Assembly: GCA_030063045.1 (NCBI GenBank)
Contig: JAQSEB010000058.1
Location: 1,116,001-1,180,000 of the forward strand
Reading direction: 5' to 3'
Source of the DNA: Pratylenchus scribneri
Taxonomy: Eukaryota > Nematoda > Chromadorea > Rhabditida > Pratylenchidae
DNA length: 64,000 nucleotides
This document shows, piece after piece, positions 12,188 through 27,100 of this stretch. The position numbers were made by a program, and so were the translations under genes. Position 1 is the stretch's first letter, and every line of letters begins with the position of its first letter. A model generated the notes under the pieces. It was not told the DNA's origin. It did no database searches and saw nothing but the letters and a program-made list of their open reading frames with translations.

Positions 12188-15100
12188 ATGCCAGCACATC
12201 CAACAATTCCCTCCCTCCACTGCTTCCATTCCCCACAATTCGGACGCCGTTTCCAGCGTCGTCCACAACCAAGCAGGGGCCAAATGCTTCTTGGCCAGAA
12301 TCATGACACCACATCCGCCAGCAGCAGTGTTGATGATCAAGAAAAACAAACGCCTAAAATGAATAATCCTTCGGCCAGCAAATCGCCACCGGTTATGATG
12401 CGCAGATTGAGTCGAAAATGCCAACATTGGTTGACTGGGGCAAGCAGTAGCAGAACCAGCAGGTGCCCTTTCAGGATATTTTCTTATAAAAAACAAGGCA
12501 TTGTTCCTCCGTAATCCACATTCCCTTTTATCGTTTGCAAAGCAAAGAATCCATTTTTCTTCCTCCTTCTTCCACTAAAAAGGACTTTTCTATTTCCATT
12601 ACCTCTGTTTCAATATCTGAGGTTGTTCTTTTGACCATATTTCAACAAGGAAGCCGCCAATTTAGAAAGGCGATATATCATTTGAAAGCCTTGGATATCC
12701 TCTAAAAAGTGGCCTTATAATTTTTGAAAAATTATAAGCAATTTTTAAAATAAGTGGCTTTTCCCTATACAATAAGAAAATTCGAGTTTATTACATTCAA
12801 AGACATGAAGCTTTTTGTAAGGGTGGATTTTGTAAAATCTAATTTTGCTACTTTTTAGAGCAAACTTTTGGCTTTTCAATGGTATATCGCTTTCCCTAAT
12901 TGGTTATTACCTAGCTGAGATATGTTCAAAAGAATGGCCCCAGATCCCTTGATATTAAAATGATGACAATGAAGCGCCCCCTATGGCCTTTTTCTACCTC
13001 TTTCCAAGTCATCAAATTTATGGAAATTCCTCCCTACCATTTTTCTTTCCTCTACCCATCCAAATCCAAGCCTCCAATTTTCATTGCCTTCCCACCTCAT
13101 TTTTATGCATTTTTCCTTGGCTTTATGTGTGCGATGGATTTGCTGACGCCAGCCGGCGATGGCCTCGCAGGGGAAGAAGGCAAAAAAGGGAGAGGAAAGG
13201 GGTGGGTGGGATTTGTATTATTGCCAGCCGGACAAAACACCGGAGGGGGAAGGAAATATGGCCGAGAGGCCGGCCTGGCGATTATCCCCCGGCATCGGAA
13301 GGGATTGGCAAAGGGGGAGGATAAATGTGGAGGGGGGCAATGAAAAATACGATGAATTTTGCTGCTGGAAATAATGGAAAAATTGATGGGGGCAAGTCAA
13401 TCATCGGGAAAAATACATAATATTTATGTGAAAGAAAGGTGCAAAAATATGGACTTTATGTGAAAAAGATGAAAGCCAAAACTGCGCCAAACGATGGCCA
13501 ACGATCCATTTGGCCAATGATGATGGAATCATCGAATTAATGGGCGAAGGGAGGAATATTTTTTTGAGCCAGCAGATGGTGAATGGACTGACTCCCTTTC
13601 CCATTCCCACCAAAAGTATTCATTTTTCCATTTTCCCTTTTAATAATTCTCTCCCCGAAATAGGATCGTTTAAGCACTTTTCAATATCTGATGCAGTTCT
13701 TTTGGCCATAACTCAAAAAGGATTCAGCGAATTCACTCAGGAAGGCAATATGCCATTTAAAAATTCTAAATGTCTTCTAGAAAGTGGCCTATACAATTTC
13801 TTGGAAAATTTATATTTTTGTAAAAAATGTGCTTATTTATATAGCCACTTTTTAGAGGATACTTTAGGCTTTCGAATGGAATATTGCCTTACTAGATTGG
13901 CACAATTGCCTTGTGGGGATATGGCCAAAAGAACGGCATCGATACTGAAATGTGCCCTACCCATTTTCCATTTAAATTTAATTCCTCCTTCATTCAATCG
14001 ACCTTCTGAAATTGACTTCAATCAAGATCCCCCCAAAAAGAAGGCCCCATTCCTTCCCCTCCATGTGCCCATTTCCTCCCCCCCCCCCCCCCCCCCCCCA
14101 TAAAACGGTGCGCGGATTAAAATGAGGGAGGAATGGGCAATTTGCTTGACCCGGTCAACTGCTCAGCAGGGGTTTTTACCTCTCATTTTTGGTCACTTTA
14201 GAAAAAAATCTTACTGTCAGCTGGTAAAGAAACTTCCCAAAAGAGGAAATGCTGACAGCCGTTCACCACCACCATCAGCTGGCAGCAAGCAAAATGTGCT
14301 GTCCAGCTGTGGGCTAATAAGGAAGGGAAGGGGGAGGGAAGGGGACACTGTCCGGTCATGCACATTCCCATTCGCCAACATTCCACCCACCAAAAGATGA
14401 TTAAAAGGCGAGGTGGGAAAGCCGCGCAATAATGGGTAAAATGTGGAAGGGAATGCGCAATGCCCGTCGACCACCATTTTCCCCTTCCCTCCTTTCAATT
14501 TGCATCAGACCAAAATCACCCAAAATCACCAGCCCCTTCCATTCTGTTCAGTCCATTCATTTTGTGTCTTGTCCATTAATTATTAAGAGCCTTTTAAAGC
14601 CATTTTATACCAAACTTCCCGAAACAGGACATTCATTACAGCAATTTCATTACCTGAAGCCATTCTTTTGACCATAGCTCAACAAGGAAGCAACCAATTT
14701 TGGAAAGCGATTTACCTTTTGAAAGCCCTTAATGTCCTCTTAAAATTGACTATACTAATTTTTGAAATTTTGAAATTTCTTATAAAATAAACGGCTTTTC
14801 CTTGGAAAATCGGGTTCGGTTCCACTAAAGACATGAAGAAAGTTAATTTTATAAAATTTTAAGCCACTTTGTAGGCGACATTTAGAGCTTTAAAATGGCA
14901 TATCACCTTCCTGGATTCATTACATCCTTTTTTGGATATAGGCAAAAAATGTCTCAATAAAAAGCATATTTTCCCATTCATTTCCATATTCACATTTTTC
15001 CTTTTTCATATTTTCAGGCGCAAATCGTCCCAATCCGAAGGCCATTGCTCTTCTCCGCCTCCTTTGCCACCTTTCACAGTTAGCCAAGCGGCGACGGGGA

Positions 15101-18100
15101 CGACGGCCATGAATGGGATGACAGCCCCAGCGGCTGATTTCCTTGGCCTTTTGGAGAAAATGCAAAGCCAACGGATGGATGACCAACGCTGCGAAATGCC
15201 ATCATCCAATGGCGGAACGATGGCGACGACGGGAATGTTGAAGGTAAGGCCAAGGATGAAAATTAAAGGAGACGAAAAGGGGGGAAAATGTAAAATGGGA
15301 AAATTAGTAAAATTAAAAGTGAAAAGTGTGAAAAGTAATGAAGGGCAAAAAGTGTGCCAGCTGCCACCCCTCTCCTTCCCTTCCTCTTTCGGATGACCGC
15401 TGTGGGGGATCGGATTTGTTTTATGAATGAATCCCTCAATTTTTGGCTGCCCACGAAGGCCGGTTTATTTATGAATGAGGAAAAGGAAGGATGATTTTGG
15501 GCCGCCGCCACATTGAAAGAATGAGAGGATTTTGAAGAGGACCGGCCGCCACCGTTCCGGGGATCAACTTACCCGCCGGGGCCTAAATCAACCTTCCATT
15601 CAACCCATCCAATCCACAGTCACATTTCCCCCTTCAGCCAACTTATTCCCCTTCCTCTCCATCTCCACTTCATCAAACAGCTGGCTTACAAGCTAATTTG
15701 TTTATTCCATCCTCTCACTCCTCCAGAAACAGGAGGATTGAGTCCCCGAGCCGTTGTTTTGGCTATATCTCAACAAGGAAGTAACCAATTTAGAAAGGCA
15801 ATATGTCATTCGAAAGCCCTAAATACACTTTAAAAAGTGGCTTAATAAATTTTTGGAAATTTAAAATAATTTATAAAATAAGTGGCTTTTCCTCAAAAAT
15901 CAGTTTATTACATTTAAAACAGGACGACTAAGTCCCTGGGTCGTTGTTTTGGCCAAATCTCAACAAGGAAGCAACCAATTTAGGAAGCCGATATGCCATT
16001 TGAAAGCCTTAAATGCCTTCGAAAAAGTGGCTTTTCTAATATTTTGAAATACTAAAAAATTTCTAAAATATTTGGCTTAGTTGGGCTTATAAAATCAAAG
16101 ATATTTATCTATTTTTAAAAGATATATTTTGTAAATTTAGTGAAGCCCTTTGTAGAGAAAACTTTGGGCTTTCAAAGGGTTTATCGCCTCCTCATATCCG
16201 TTCATGCTTCATTCAACTATGGATCAAAAGCTTTTGCAAGCGCTACTCAATTGTCCTTTCCCCTACCTTGGCTGCCTGCCACTTTTTTTTCAGCAAAAAT
16301 TATTATATTTTTGTCAACTGATTCCACATTTTGCTCCATTCTCCACTATTCACCAATGCTTGGGTTCAAAATTTCCGCCTTTGCCGCCGCCGCCACCGAC
16401 GCCAAACTGTGCCTTCTGAAGTTGATTTACGGCTTGACCCGCGCAGAGCGCATTCCCCCAAGGCTTTTTCGGCCTCGGCAAATGAATGAATTGGGAAGGA
16501 GAATGGGTTGGATCATTTTTGAAAAGGAGGAGGCAATCTTGAGAGGCGTACCATAAAAAAAACCACCGCTGGCGACCCGCAAAACCGGTTCACTCGCCCA
16601 AAACCGCAGCCAACAAACCACCCAATCAACAATACTCTTGACCCGCTTTTTTCTGTTAATGGTTTCGTCGATCACCACAAACAAGTGAATGAACTAAATG
16701 TGTTTTTGTTGACAATTGACATTGCTCTCTTTCTAAAATATTCACAAGAGTACATTCCTCACAAAAATTGGCCAATTTACATGGCCAATGCTTTGCCCCC
16801 TCACCTCCCCCCTTTGCCCTAGCTTCTCCTTCTGTTGCCTCTGTGCTCAAAATCAGCCACAAAAATGAGTCCTTGACAAAATTACCCATCTTCTGGCAAC
16901 CCTAAAAATATAATATTCCTTCCTCCTTCTCCTCCTTCATTCCGCGCATTTTTCCTCCCCAAATCCTCTCTTCCAGGGTGTTTCCTTCTCCAATTTCGGC
17001 CTTTTTTATTATTATATTTTTCCCCTTCTTCAGGATCAAAATGTGCAGCAATTATCCCAGAATGGGGCCCATTTTTTTGGGGGAAACTAACTTCTTCCCA
17101 TTTTCCTTCCAACATGCGCAAAATCATTCTTATTCCTTCCCATTTTGCCCCTTCTCCATAGCCTTCTGTATGCCTTTTAGCCTTTTACCCCTTATACAAT
17201 GGGGCATTCCCTAGAAGGCATTTCCCAAATATTTGCCGCCTCTTAAGGGGCAAATTTGCCCCCAAAAATCCCCTAATTCTTATTTAGCCCTTCCCCATGC
17301 CCTCCAAGAAAATTTCCCGAGGCCATTGGAGTAAATCGCTCGAGGCCTTCCGAGTAGATCGCTCGAGGCGTCAATTTAGTCCCCATCAATCCCTTCTCTC
17401 AATCCCTTTCCTAAATGCTCCAAATCATTTCATTTGCCCTTTTACGCTTTTGCGCTTTTACCTCTTATTATCCCTCTGCCTCCAGTGATAATTTTGCCTC
17501 ACATTAGTCAACAGATTCAAGGAAATCCTCAAATATATGCCGCCTCCTCTAAAGGGCAAATCTACCTATATAAATCCTTTAATTCCGCCCAATCCCCTCG
17601 CCATACCCTCCGAGTAAATCGCCCGAGGCGTCAATTTGTCCGCCATCAATCCCTTCTTCCTTCCCCTTCAAGAGAGCTGATTAATTCAATCGGGTAGAGG
17701 TGGGTGGTTAGTGGTTACTTTGATTTGTCTTCTTCCTTCCTCTATTCACCTTTCCCCAGTTTTGACCGAATTCATCACCAAAAATGGTAGCAGCCTCGCA
17801 AAAAGGGGTCGCGTCGACTTTATTAGCTAGTCGTCCCCATTCGCCCCTTCCAGCGCTGGCACAATTCCCATAAGCAATGCCCTGAATTCCTCCAATCCTA
17901 ACAGTAAATTAAACCCTTCCCTTATTAGATCTATTAAATTCTTCGCCATCCTTCTCAATTAATCACCGCGTATTTTGCACTATTAATCCTATTTATTATA
18001 CTCTTAAATTGCCACCAAATTGTCAAGGAATCGGCACTTTTTGTGGCCAATCAGATTTTAGGAAATATGGGGTTAGCATATTGTCCAATTTGGCCACATT

Positions 18101-21100
18101 TTTTAGGCCCCTGAATTCCTTCTTCTAACAGTAAATTAAACCTCCTTTCCTGCCCTTATAATTAATTCTTCGCCATCATTCCCATTTATCACCTCCCTTC
18201 CTCCTTATTTTGTACTAAATATTAGCCTTTTTATTTCCTATTGAATAGATAAATTTTGCCACCCAAATTTTGGTATCGAAAAATGACAATATTTGTAGCC
18301 TCCGAATTCAGCTTTATGGAAATTTTATGGCCATAGGCTTTGATAAGGCCGTGACCAAGTTTAGTACAAGACAATTTTACAAATAATACTCCATTTGGCA
18401 ATATTTTATGGCCACAAATTGTATAGAATTTTTAGAGGCAAAAATTAGTGCCCAAGTGAATGATTTTTTGGAGCCAAAATAATTATTTCCTTACTCCTAT
18501 TTTTTATTGCCAAGCCAATTGACTCCTTCTTTCCTTTTTTATTACCAAACTAATTGCCTGCCAAAAATGTGTTGCTGATAAGTCTCTTATCCAATTCGCC
18601 CTTTCTAATAAGAAGGTCACTGCCATTTTCCCCGCCGGCGGGATGATTATGTTCAAAAATGTTCTCATTGCCTGCCAATAAAGTGTCCTTTATTAGGCCC
18701 TCTAATCATTGCCTCCTTTTTTGTACATGAATTGGCCTCAAAAAAGGGAAGGAGAATTGGCCAAAACAACGCCTTTCGCTAATCAATTCCCCCAAAGCAA
18801 TTTGTTCCTTCCACCTCCCTCGATCCTTTCCCGTCCGCCTCAATTCATTCACCATTCAATTCAATTCGACTCAATTGCCTTGGATCCCTCATCTCAACCC
18901 AACTAACCAACCTTTCTCCTTCAAAACACAATAAATTTGCTTCAATTGGCCTTCGATACTGGAACGCGCGAACCGTCAATCAGCCTCCTTCCTTCCCTTC
19001 CTTCCTATGCCTCAAAAAAGGGCGGCCTCAAGGTGGCGAGCCCCGATTAATTTGCGGTTCTTCGAGGCTGAATGAGGAATAGAAATGTGGGTGAAATAGA
19101 GAGGAATGGGGCGGCTGGCAGTGCCCTCCCCTCTTCCTGCCAGCCGCCTTTCAATTAATTCACCTTTGCCATTCCACAAAATGATTTGCATTCTCCATCC
19201 CCCTCCGCTTTATTATAAAGCCTCCAATTTTATTTGGCCTTTGGCTCCATATTCTTCTTTAACGATACAATACATTTCAGTACAGTCAATTAAGTATCTG
19301 ATGAGCCCATTCTTTTGGGCCATAGCTCATCAAGAGGGAAACAACCAATTTGGGGAAGGCGATTTGCCATTTTAAAGCCCTAAATGTCCTCTAAAAAGTG
19401 GCATCTCTAAATTTTGAAAATCTAAAACAATTGTAAAATTAAGCGGCTTTTTGATTTATTACACTCAAAGATATATAAATATTCTTAAGGCTCGAACTCA
19501 TTAAATTTAAAATGGCCACTTTCTAGAGGAAACTTTGGGTATTCGATTGGTTTACTGCCTTTCTGAATTGGTTGCTTCCTTATTGGGCTATGGCCAAAAG
19601 AACGGCTCCAGATAACAAATCGCCGCTACCCAACCCAATTCGATTTTCTTCTTTGAATATCTCTTCCAAATTTTGCCAAAATATGCACCGCCGCGCGTCC
19701 AACCTATTTTCAAGGCCAAATTTTTGTCCATTTTTTTCTTCATTTTGTCCATTTTCCTCCCATCTATTTTCTGACCACATTTTCGCACCTTTCCCAGACC
19801 CATATTCCTTCGCCATTCCACCCGTTTTTTGCGCTACTAATTTTCCTTTCTCATAACCACAATTGTGCGGTTTCCCCCACATTTGCCCTTCCGGACATTT
19901 CCCAATATACATTTCCCACTTGCTTTCGGTGTTCCTTTTTCACCTTTCAGGATTTTGCCCCACTCTTCTGGGATAATCGTATTTTCTCCTCCGAATCCCC
20001 GTCAAAAACATAAACACAAATTCGCGCTCGCTTTTCTTTTGTGTTCCCCTCAAAAATCCGCCGTTCTAGCGCCAAATTTTCCCGCGCACACGTAAATCCG
20101 TCATCTAATTTTGGGTGTAGTGCAATCCCCTTGTGCCTTTCCCTTTTTCCCAAATTAACGCCAAAATTCGGCATCGTCAAAAAAAAAAACAACCACAAAT
20201 TGGCGCAATTTTTGATTCATAAATCGCTGATAAAAATGATTTTCACATTTTGTTGTCAAATCTGCTGATTTTGGGGGATTCATTCACACACAAAAACATT
20301 CCTAAACAATGACAATAATCCGCGCCAATATATTCACTACAATCCGCGCACAATAAAAAATGAATCAAAACATATCATCAAAAAGAAAGAACCTTTGTTG
20401 GATAAAAGTGGAAAAATGGTAGGAAATCATTCATTTGTTGACGAATTAATCTAGAAAAATTAACTCTTTTAAGAATATTTGACAAAAATCACAGCAAGCT
20501 TGCCAAATTTAATTTATTGGCATAAAATAATAATAAATGGCAGCGGTGGTAAGTTCTAATTCAAAATTGCTGATAAAAATGAGTGCCATTGCCATATTGG
20601 TGTAAAAATTTGTTGTTTTGTTAAATTAATTCCGCTCGTTTCTTAGATAAATTCCGCCTGTTTTAATCCAGCTCTTAGAATAAATCCGCCTATTTTAATT
20701 CCGCCTGGTTAGAATAACTCCGCCTTGTTAAAAATAATTCCGCCTGGTTAGAATAATTCCGCCTGGTAAGAATAATTCCGCCTGATTAGAATAATTCCGC
20801 CTGACGAACTTAGAATAATTCCGCCTGTTTTAATTCCGCCTGGCGAACTTAGAATAATTCTGCCTGTTTTAATTCCGCCTGGCGAACTTAGAATAATTCC
20901 GCCTGGCGAACTTAGAATAATTCCGCCTGTTTTAATTCCGCCTTACGAACTTAGAATAATTCCGCCTGGCGAACTTAGAATAATTCCGCCTGTTTTAATT
21001 CCGCCTGGCGAACTTAGAATAATTCCGCCTGGCGAACTTAGAATAATTCCGCCTGGCGAACTTAGAATAATTCCGCCTGGCGAACTTAGAATAATTCCGC

Positions 21101-24100
21101 CTGTTTTAATTCCGCCTGGCGAACTTAGAATAGTTCCGCCTGGCGAACTTAGAATAATTCCGCCTGGCGAACTTAGAATAATTCCGCCTGTTTTAATTCC
21201 GCCTTATGAACTTAGAATAATTCCGCCTGTTTTAATTCCGCCTGGCGAACTTAAAATAATTCCGCCTGGTTAAGAATAATTTTGCCTGTTCTAATTTTTA
21301 ATTCCACTTGTTCTGATTTTAATTCCGCCTAATCATAACTCATAACTCAAAGAGAAAAAAAAACATCCACATGTTTTAAACTCACTAGAAAATATTTGAA
21401 AAAATTCATCGGCACAAAGCGCTTTCATAAATCGCTGAAAAAAATAAGTCATATTTTAGTGTCAAATCTGAGATTTTAACAGATTCACCACAAAAACATT
21501 CTCATTCCTCACAATGGTATAATAATCCGCGCATCAATGTTCACACACCATAATTCCACCTAAAAACATCCTCTCAAAATGAAAGGGCCTTTGATGAATT
21601 AAAGGGGAAAAGGGCAGAGAATTATCCATTTGTTGACATGAATCATTCTTGCAAAATCAACTCTCAAGAATATTTTAAAAAAGTTCACAGCTCTAATTTT
21701 GGTTAATTGGCATAAATACAATAAAAAATGGCAGCAGTTGAGTTGATTCGACTGCGTCGCATTCCGGAACCGCCTTCGGATTTTGGCGAAGTGAATCGAA
21801 GGCAGCGTCGTTGGTCACCGCAACTAGCACGAAAATCCACGACCGCATTGACAGCCGATAAAGAAAGGAATCGAAGGCCAGCTACCGTTTATGATGACGG
21901 AAGGAAAAGTGGCACAACAGCGACGATGGAAATTATCAACAAAATTGTGATTAAAAGGGAGGAAAAGATTGATCCAGAAAATAATGCCAAAGTTGAAAAA
22001 AATGACGGAATTAGTGGAAATGCCAAAGCCGTGAATCCAATGCCATCTTCGGAGGACGAACCAAAAATTTTAAATGGCCATAGAGGGGCATTCCAAAGCA
22101 ATTGGCGTCATTCCCATTCCTCCGCCTCCTCTGGCCAATGCCGTCGAATTGCTGTGCCGCCGCCACCTTCCTTTTCATCAGCAGGGATTGGCATTGAGAA
22201 GAATTATAACAACAATACTAATGGAATGGCCAAAAGGCAGTTTAAGCCATCCGAAAAATTAGTGGGCGAGGCAATTTCTACGGAGGAATACGAAGCCAGA
22301 ATTCGAGCAGTTCGGCTCAGGCCAGGCAGAGGCCGAGAAAGTTTGAGGGCAAAGAAGCCATTTCTGATGAAGAGGGAATCGGCTGGGCCAAAATTGCTAT
22401 CTTCTACGCCAAATCGGCCTCAATCGCAATTATGCCCTCCCACGACACCGGTATCCATGAATTTGGAGAAGGAAGTGGCTAATTCAAAGCGACGACAATC
22501 CATCCTTGGATTTGGTCTCTTTCGTAAAGCGACAACCCAAAAGAAAGCAGAGGCGGCCAGTGGAGGAGGAGAAAGGTCATCGACATTTTTGGAACGAATT
22601 TTCGGAATTGGCAAAGGCAAACGAGGGGGAAGGCAACAAAGATTGGTGGCAGTGAAGGAGGATGAGGGAGAATGCAAGGAGGGGCCAAGTTGTTCCGGAA
22701 TGGTTTGGCCAAAGGACAGCTATAGACGGGCCCAACAGGAGGGGCCCCTCCTTCAACAAATGGATGATGGGGTGGCAACAGCTAAAGGGCCAAAAATAAT
22801 TGTAAGGGGAAATTGTGAAATATGGAAAAGTGGGGTGAAATTGGGCATAATTTGTGAATGACTATCATAATTTATTTTGTTTGTATTTTGCAGAATGGCA
22901 ATGCATCAAATGGTTGTATCGTTCGGCAGGATGTGGCCGCAAGTCGACGTCTTTCCCGGGAAGTAATCAAACAGGTACAAAAATGAGGGAATTGTTTGAA
23001 TAATATGGCCTCAATTTCATATTAAATTTGATAAATAAAAAGGATAAATTGAGGCTAGCCTAAGGTGATATTCGAAACAAGGAGAACGTTCCCTCGCTGA
23101 TTCGAAAAGAAGAGAGCCAATCATCACAGGGTGTACTGTTACCGTACCATCTCACTTCCATTTCCTTTCCGTAGTTGAATAAAAGAATATGCCTTTAAGC
23201 TACAATCATCTAAAAAAGAATTAATAATCAGAATATGTAATTTTGAACCTGAGAATTTTTCGTTAATTTTTTTTGCAATTTTTTAATTTTTATTTTTTCC
23301 AAATTAATTGCTATAAACACTTTTAATAAGAATCTAATTCCATTCCAATTCATCAAATTGTAAGCCAATAAAGCGCAAATAAATCCGCCTAATTGCCCCA
23401 GATTTTGTCGCATAATTCACCTCCATATCCGCAAATTGTTTTGCCGGCCCACGGCGGCTTTTGGCTGGATGGAGTCAATGGGGGCAGCCTCCACGATGAA
23501 CAATGCTATGGTTTTCCTCCTTTGCATCATCGGCCGGCCGAAATGTTGATGACAACTTCGGTCATTGAATCTGGCAGTGCCAATAATAATAATTTGTCTT
23601 CGGTGGCACGGTTCAAGCTGGAAACAGATGAGACTGCCCTTTTCTATCGACGTCATTTCTACGGCCGTGAACATCACAATTTCTATGGACTAGATCCGGT
23701 GCTTGGCCCATTGATTATGTCGGTTCGATTGGAATCACAAAATGGCGAACCACAAAAGCAAAGGGAACAACAGCAACAACATTTTCGCATCATTCTTCGC
23801 ACCAGAACGAACACTTTTCATGGTAAGGGACTGAATGAATGCTGGATGGAGTAGGAGGAATTTTTGAATGCTTAAAGGCCACCCTTTTTAAAATTATATA
23901 AGCGCATTTTGGGGTTTGAGGCCACTTTCCAATGAAATAAGATGATTTCCGTACATCGGGCCGTTATTTTGGCAATATCTCAAGAGGAAAACAACCAATT
24001 TTGGAAGCGAATATGCCTTCTGAAAGCCCTAAATGCCCCCTAAAAAGTGATCAAAGTAATTTTTTGAAAATTAAAACAATTTATAAATTAGGCATTCCTC

Positions 24101-27100
24101 CAAAATTTCGGGTTTATTATACTTAAAAAACATATAGGAATTTAAAAGCTGCGAATTTCAAGAAATGTTAATGCCTTTTTCTAGAGGACCCTTTGAACTT
24201 TCAAATGGTATTATATCGCCTTACTAAATTGGCTAATGCCTCGTTGAGTTTCAGGCGAAAATAATAACTCAGATCTTCAGCGTATTGAATTGTCCCTTGC
24301 CCATTTTAAAAATTGGAATGAATTTTCCCATCTCGTGTTTTATCCTACTAATTTGATGTCAAAATAGGAATGGAATTGTTGGTTTTTTCGCCTATATACT
24401 TCTTTAAATTGTTCTTATCTCCCTTTGTCAGAATTGGTGCCCGCCTCGGTCATTGCGGATCGGCCATCCGCCGCCCGAATGGCCAAGTTGCTGTGTGAGG
24501 AAATCAACACCGATCGATTCTTTCCCGTGGCCTTTCCTGGAGGCAGTGAACTCATTCTCAATTTTGACGAACATGTCATCAGCAATACATATAAATTTGG
24601 TTGGTGCAAAGGATGGCAAAATTAATGAGAAAATGCCATCCCAAATTTAGGCGTAATCTACCAAAAATTTGGCCAATGCACGGAGGAGGAGCTGTTTGGG
24701 AATGCCACAACTTGTGCCGCATTTGATGAATTCCTCACATTGCTGGGCGATCGAGTACAGCTTCGTAATTTTGGTGGCTATCGAGGCGGATTGGACACTG
24801 TTCATGGGCAAACTGGCACCGAAGTGAGTTTGGAACAAAATGGAATTGTAAAGGGATTTGGTCCATTGAAACTTCCTAGAGAATTGGCCCAACAAGCAAA
24901 ATAACGTAGATTTATATAATAAGCAAACAAAATTATTTGGGTTTAATCTTAGAATTTAATCAAATAGGCGGAATTATTAAAAACTTAGTCAACCAGGCGG
25001 AATTATTAAAACTTAGTCAACCAGGCGGAATTATTAAAACTTAGTCAACCAGGCGGAATTATTAAAACTTAGTCAACCAGGCGGAATTATTAAAACTTAG
25101 TCAACCAGGCGGAATTATTAAAACTTAGTCAACCAGGCGGAATTATTAAAACTTAGTCAACCAGGCGGAATTAAAAACTTAGTCAAACAGGCGGAATTAT
25201 TAAAACTTAGTCAACCAGGCGGAATTATTAAAACTTAGTCAAACAGGCGGAATTATTAAAACTTAGTCAAACAGGCGGAATTAGTCTAAACAAAATAGGA
25301 CGAATTAACGATTAACATACCAAAGCGATTACCAAAAATGGATTATAAATGGGATCTTATTTCAAGGGAATCCCTCATCCACCATTCTACAATTCTCGCG
25401 CATTTCACAATCACACATTATTGTTTTCAATTCATTTACAGAGTGTGTACACCCAATTCAAGCAAAAGGAGTTGATGTTCCATATCAGTCCCCTCCTTCC
25501 ATACACCGTCGGCGATGCCCAACAGTTGCAGCGGAAACGGCACATTGGCAATGACATTTGTGCCATTGTTTTCCAGGAGCAGAATACGCCATTTTGCCCA
25601 GATATGATCCAATCCAATTTCCTCCACGCTTATCTAGTCGTTCAACCCATTGAGCCATGCACGGAGCGGGCACGTTATCGAGTCAGTGTGGCGGCACGTG
25701 ACGATGTCCCATTCTTTGGCCCAACACTGCCAACACCAGCCATTTTTATGCGGGGACAAGAATTACGGAATTTCCTGCTCACCAAATTGATAAATGCCGA
25801 AAATGCTGCCTATAAAGCGGAGAAATTTGCCAAACTCTCAGAACGGACTCGCAGTTCCCTATTGGATGGCCTTTATAATAATTTGAAGGAGAGGGCACAA
25901 TTCTATGGCATTGGCTTCCTAGAATCCACCGATCCACAAATGAATGGAGGCCAACAATTGAGTGGGGCACATTCCCAACAGCAAGGTGGCATACCTGCGC
26001 AGAATGGCACAAACACAAATTCCTCCTCCTCATTGGGCCTTTTCCACTCCGTCAAAAAGGCATTCAGTACCCGGTATGTTAATGCTTTCATCCAAGAACA
26101 ATTAGAAAAAAAAACTAATAATAACTTAAAAATCTAAAGAAAAAAATAAGAAAATTAGATTATAAAAAACTAACAAGAAACTATGAAAATTAGATTAAAA
26201 AACAGATAAACTTAGATCAAATAAACATAGATTAAAAAGAAAAGAGCAATTAGTCATTGGCCCCTTTCTTTCAGGTCTCGTTCTGTTTCGCAGGATGTTT
26301 CCTCCAATGAGCCGCCTTCCTCCATTATAAAACCCATCGAGAAAACACAATTGGGCAATCGCCTTTCGGCCACAATCTGCTCAAATAGCAGCAGCAACAG
26401 TTCGGGCTATAGCAGCCATCATCGAATGGTGCCACCGGCGCCGCCACATTCGCCTAGGCAAAATGGCGGCGGTGTTTCCCGACGAATAATGGCCCGAGAA
26501 GCAGGCCGTGCCGCCTCAATGTTGGTCGTGTCTTCGGTGCCGGATGATAGCTGCCGCTTTTCCTCCGGTTCATCCTCTGCTTCATCCTCCGGCATTGGCA
26601 GTGGCGGTTGGAATCCTCGTTCAGAATATGGAGGCATTAATGGAGGGCTCAAATGGAGGAAAATTAATGGGCTGGCGCACAAACCAGATCATCGAATGTA
26701 AGGGAGAAATTGTGTGAATTGCGCCGATTTTTGGCTAATATCTCCGTGAGGCTTAAGCCAATCTGGGAAGGCGATATACCATTGGCGAGCCCAAAATATT
26801 CTCTGCAAAGTGGCTTATTAAAATTTTGTGAAATTCTTCTTTTAAAAATAATGGCATGCCTTTAAGTATAATTCTAATTTTTGGAGGGAAAAGCCGCTTA
26901 ATTTGCAATTATTTTAAATTTTCAAAAAATTAGTGAAGCCACTTTTTAGAGGATATTTAGGGCTTTAAAATTGCATATCGCCTTCCTGAATTGGTTGCTT
27001 CTTTTTTGAGCTATGGCCTAATAAATGCCTAGATATTTAATTAATTTATTTCGCATCAATTAAAAGTGCTTATTATAAATTAATCCATTATTTAATTTGA

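Noticed and set aside
13510..14103. 197-codon plus-strand frame
   Set aside because: It runs through a foldback element and ends in the poly-C run translated as polyproline.
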